From positions 1-15,628 of the forward strand of contig DHWV01000059.1 of the NCBI GenBank assembly GCA_002413355.1: a stretch of 15,628 nucleotides of DNA, read 5' to 3'. The notes beneath the pieces are model-generated. The model saw nothing but the letters and a program-made list of their open reading frames with translations, did no database searches and was not told the origin of the DNA. Numbering within the stretch: the stretch's first letter is position 1; every line of letters starts with the position of its first letter. The stretch comes from Desulfobulbaceae bacterium UBA5173 (GTDB taxonomy: Bacteria; Desulfobacterota; Desulfobulbia; Desulfobulbales; Desulfobulbaceae). Positions 14,741-15,628 of this stretch are shown one piece after another. Position numbers and translations under genes: made by a program.

Positions 14741-15008
14741 CCAGCCGCTGATTTGTTCAGGACTTCAATTGACAACATGCCATATTTTTTAGGAAATTCT
14801 CGATTGTGCTTTTTCTTTGCGGCGTTGAACAGCTCGTTGTTGCGCCTGCTTGGGCCGATAGCCACGAAGTCCACAATTACGCTGCAATTCTCGACCGATA
14901 GTTGATCTGTTTCAGCCAAGAGGCAATTGCTGATTTCTTATGTCCTGCTTGCTTTAAGGCGTAAATCTGGTTACGTTCTGCTTCGGTGAGTTGTGTGTAG
15001 TTTTTCAT
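14666..15008 (-). mobile_element. Degraded IS30-family transposase fragment
   Basis: On the minus strand ATG 15008 with AGGAG upstream opens MKNYTQLTEAERNQIYALKQ, the N-terminal helix-turn-helix of IS30 transposases. A one-base shift near 14925 gives NRSTIGRELQRNCGLRGYRP and KQAQQRAVQRRKEK, the second conserved block. The same frame then has a TAA and, in SPEQISGWLAANRNL, a TGA in the place of the Trp that normally precedes SPEQI. It goes on to QISHERIDQHVAHDKQQG and ends at about 14666. Thus there is one frameshift and two nonsense codons, and the whole DDE catalytic part is missing. The cut end joins the antitoxin-like gene. The non-coding 15009-15103 probably holds the element's outer end (an end candidate is near 15079-15101) but I cannot fix it. 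Confidence 0.85.
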
Positions 15009-15103
15009 CCGTGCTCCTCTTGCTTGGCGGTGAGAAATGAGCCAGCATGCTACCACAACTCACTCTTTTCTCAACTCTGCACAAGTTGCACTTGGAACTT
15101 GAA

Positions 15104-15219
15104 TATGAGTTACGCAGTTGAAATCTGAAGTTCAATAATTACAGCACGTTGAATTTCAGTGCCATAAAACGTCAGTTGAACAAAATCAACGGGTTGTAAA
15201 TCCAACTGCGTAACTCCTA
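15104..15219 (+). repeat. Short inverted-repeat element (MITE-like)
   Basis: The left arm 15104-15120 (TATGAGTTACGCAGTTG) and right arm 15203-15219 (CAACTGCGTAACTCCTA) are inverted copies with one mismatch over 17 bases, 14 of them a perfect run. The element is 116 bases long, AT-rich inside, has no reading frame, and carries TA at both outer ends, as expected for an element that duplicates TA on insertion. The right arm recurs at 5-21. It lies between the IS30 remnant and the epimerase gene. It could be moved in trans by a transposase not present here. Confidence 0.65.
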
Positions 15220-15279
15220 TTGAATTCACAATTCGATATAATCTTCGGCGGAAGTCATCAGTTGCAGGTTAACCAGCAC

Positions 15280-15628
15280 CTATTCACCATCCTCCTGCGT
15301 TCCATACCCGTTCGGATTCTTTGCCTGCCAATTCCATGTGTCCTTGCACATCGCATCAAGCCCCAATTCCGCCTTCCAGCCCAGCTCCCGCTCCGCCAGC
15401 GAAGGATCAGCATAGCAGCAGGCGATGTCTCCCGGCCGCCGGGGCGCGATAGTATAGGTAACTTTTCTTCCTGATGCCTGCTCAAAAGCAGTGATCATCT
15501 CCAGCACCGAACAGCCGCGCCCCGTTCCCAGATTACAGGCGATCACACCCGGCTTCTGCTCCAGTTTTTCCAACGCCCGCAGATGCCCCTTGGCCAAATC
15601 CACCACATGGATGTAGTCGCGCACGCCG
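15280..15628 (-). CDS. galE: UDP-glucose 4-epimerase, C-terminal part (runs off the window)
   Basis: The window holds the last 115 or so residues of a GalE-type epimerase, which interconverts UDP-glucose and UDP-galactose for envelope sugars. Visible are GVRDYIHVVDLAKGHLRAL at the edge, NLGTGRGCSVLEMITAFEQA, RRPGDIACCYADPSLAERELGW and the typical ending DTWNWQAKNPNGYG. These are the substrate-binding C-terminal elements of the extended short-chain dehydrogenase fold. The NAD-binding N-terminus and the catalytic Tyr lie outside. A GTG at 15624 is just an internal valine and not the start. The gene reads toward the inverted-repeat element, which begins 60 bases past its stop. No terminator is evident between them. 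Confidence 0.92.
   Translation of the reverse strand, partial: GVRDYIHVVDLAKGHLRALEKLEQKPGVIACNLGTGRGCSVLEMITAFEQASGRKVTYTIAPRRPGDIACCYADPSLAERELGWKAELGLDAMCKDTWNWQAKNPNGYGTQEDGE

Overview
The window looks like a piece of chromosome from a Gram-negative bacterium, probably a deltaproteobacterium-type lineage (Desulfobacterota, possibly Desulfobulbales). I infer this from the gene order rpmH-rnpA-yidD-yidC-jag-mnmE (a jag gene between yidC and mnmE), from an acetyl-CoA carboxylase carboxyltransferase with the alpha and beta subunits fused in one chain, and from the GC-rich housekeeping genes. The species cannot be named from the sequence alone.

Left region (about 1-4380): an accessory stretch. 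It opens with the end of a short repeated element (5-21), then three small AT-rich plus-strand ORFs that look like phage virion or tail genes, then two stretches of decayed coding sequence whose reading frames are broken by apparent single-base insertions. Next comes a compact stress/defence-type module: a Phd/YefM-type antitoxin overlapping a PIN-domain toxin, with its own promoter, and a Fic-domain AMP-transferase-type protein with a built-in inhibitory helix and a C-terminal winged helix. A perfect 12-bp-arm palindrome lies just upstream of the Fic start. The stretch ends at the 3' end of a tRNA-Lys(CTT) gene, a common integration point.

Middle left, minus strand (4371-8784): tRNA-Lys with promoter and intrinsic terminator, then accC (biotin carboxylase) followed by the fused alpha-beta carboxyltransferase as a two-gene operon for malonyl-CoA synthesis (no biotin carrier gene accB is in the window). 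Upstream of it is a small cupin gene interrupted by one in-frame TAG.

Middle right, plus strand (8839-13797): the conserved ribosome/RNA/membrane-insertion cluster rpmH (bL34), rnpA (RNase P protein), yidD, yidC, jag (khpB) and mnmE. The genes are tightly packed or overlapping, behind a strong sigma70-like promoter. Together they make a ribosomal protein, mature tRNA 5' ends, insert membrane proteins and modify the tRNA wobble uridine.

Right region (13798-15628): a second AT-rich accessory patch. It holds an unrecognised four-helix membrane protein, a small antitoxin-like gene whose 3' end runs into the remains of an IS30-family transposase, and a 116-bp inverted-repeat (MITE-like) element whose right end matches the repeat at the start of the window. 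The window closes inside the 3' part of a galE-like UDP-glucose 4-epimerase on the minus strand.
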